Source: Psychrilyobacter sp.
GTDB lineage: Bacteria; Fusobacteriota; Fusobacteriia; Fusobacteriales; Fusobacteriaceae
Direction of reading: 5' to 3'
Length of the DNA stretch: 5,391 nt
NCBI GenBank assembly: GCA_030621995.1
Contig: JAUXGP010000133.1
Coordinates: 1 to 5,391, forward strand
In this document: piece after piece, positions 4,673 through 5,391 of the stretch
Position numbering within the stretch: the first letter of the stretch is position 1
How the letters are laid out: each line of letters opens with the position of its first letter
The notes under the pieces: model-generated
Told to the model about the DNA's origin: nothing
The model's database searches: none
Seen by the model: only the letters and a program-made list of their open reading frames with translations
Made by a program: the position numbers and the translations under genes

Positions 4673-5391
4673 TTGATTGTTGAGTTAAAATCAAATGCTA
4701 AGATAAACTTAGGATTGAATATAGTTGGAAAAGCAGAAAATGGATATCATCTTTTAGACATGGTCATGGTTCCTGTATCCCTGTCGGATAATTTGTCCAT
4801 AGATTTTAAAGGGATAGAAGGAAATCTAAAGATAGATACGAATATAAAAGAAATTCCTGTAGGAAAGGATAATATAATATCTAAAATTTATAATGAGTTC
4901 TACAGGGAAACGGGATTAGAAAAGCAGATGATAGAGGTATATTTAGAAAAGCATATTCCATCTCAAGCTGGTCTTGGAGGGGGAAGTTCCAACGGTGCTT
5001 TTTTCTTTAATGCATTGAATAAATATTATGGAGACCCCATAAACTTTGAGAGGGCAGTGGAGATAACCAAGGGAGTAGGAGCAGATATTCCATTTTTTCT
5101 TTTAAACAAACCTTGCAGGGTAGAGGGAATAGGAGAAAATTTAGAAGTAATAGAAAATAATATAAAAGATAAAATAATTTTGATAAAGCCGGATTTTGGT
5201 GTAAGCACTGTAGCGGCATATAAAAATTATGCTAAATTAGAGGATAAAAAAGATGCTGACATAGATAAGGTTATAGAAGGAATGAAATCCGGTGATTTAG
5301 ATGATCTGGAAAATTATCTGGAGAATCATTTGGAACAGGGATTATTATTGGAGGATAAAAATATAATAAATTTTAGAAAAACTTTAAAAAA
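4673..5391 (+). CDS. ispE: 4-diphosphocytidyl-2-C-methyl-D-erythritol kinase IspE, 3'-truncated by the window edge
   Basis: IspE phosphorylates CDP-methylerythritol at the 2-position with ATP, a step of the MEP route to isopentenyl and dimethylallyl diphosphate. It is a cytoplasmic GHMP-family kinase. The frame is open for 239 codons to the right edge with no stop. Residues 1-14 read MIVELKSNAKINLG with the conserved active-site lysine at K10, followed by NGYHLLDM, the substrate-binding stretch. The ATP-binding glycine loop GLGGGSSNGA is at 100-109. The catalytic aspartate is D138 in GADIPFF. EGIGE and PDFGVSTVAAYKNY follow. The C-terminal MSGSG-type GHMP motif is not reached, so some 40-50 residues are probably missing compared with the roughly 280-residue family. 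It starts at TTG with AAGGAG at 4661-4666. The 274-base gap upstream suggests its own promoter. Confidence 0.96.
   Translation, partial: MIVELKSNAKINLGLNIVGKAENGYHLLDMVMVPVSLSDNLSIDFKGIEGNLKIDTNIKEIPVGKDNIISKIYNEFYRETGLEKQMIEVYLEKHIPSQAGLGGGSSNGAFFFNALNKYYGDPINFERAVEITKGVGADIPFFLLNKPCRVEGIGENLEVIENNIKDKIILIKPDFGVSTVAAYKNYAKLEDKKDADIDKVIEGMKSGDLDDLENYLENHLEQGLLLEDKNIINFRKTLK

Overview
The window is AT-rich, uses AGA/AGG for Arg and ATA for Ile heavily, and carries all of its genes on the + strand. The mix of genes suggests an anaerobic, non-sporulating bacterium of the phylum Fusobacteriota (for example near Ilyobacter, Propionigenium, Cetobacterium or Fusobacterium). A low-GC Firmicute is the main alternative. 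In Bacillus and Clostridium the mfd-mazG-rqcP neighbourhood also carries the sporulation-linked genes spoVT and yabP, and both are missing here. The assignment rests on composition and gene order, not on a database match.

Layout: (1) 1-2220, the 3' two-thirds of mfd, the transcription-repair coupling ATPase, running in from the left edge. (2) 2221-2282, a short gap with a GGGG/CCCC hairpin just before a strong ribosome binding site. (3) 2283-3143, a lipoprotein parvulin-type peptidyl-prolyl isomerase, closed by a strong intrinsic terminator whose stem begins at the stop codon. (4) 3276-4028, mazG, a two-domain nucleoside triphosphate pyrophosphohydrolase. (5) 4132-4398, an 88-residue S4-domain protein of the RqcP/Hsp15 family. 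(6) 4399-4672, a non-coding gap with low-complexity sequence and a dense cluster of GACT/AGTC inverted repeats. (7) 4673 to the right edge, ispE, starting at TTG and cut off before its C-terminus.

The genes are housekeeping functions: releasing and repairing around stalled RNA polymerase (Mfd), folding exported proteins (PPIase), cleansing nucleotide pools (MazG), rescuing stalled 50S ribosomal subunits (RqcP) and isoprenoid precursor synthesis (IspE). Mfd, MazG and RqcP lie near one another in Bacillus subtilis too, so this is an ancient neighbourhood. The terminator at 3141-3180 separates mfd-PPIase from mazG onward.

I see no new protein system in the coding sequence. The signals worth a second look are non-coding: the multi-repeat structured region before ispE, the hairpin before the PPIase gene whose right half resembles a REP-type palindrome core, and a 22-base block shared by the mazG and ispE upstream regions.
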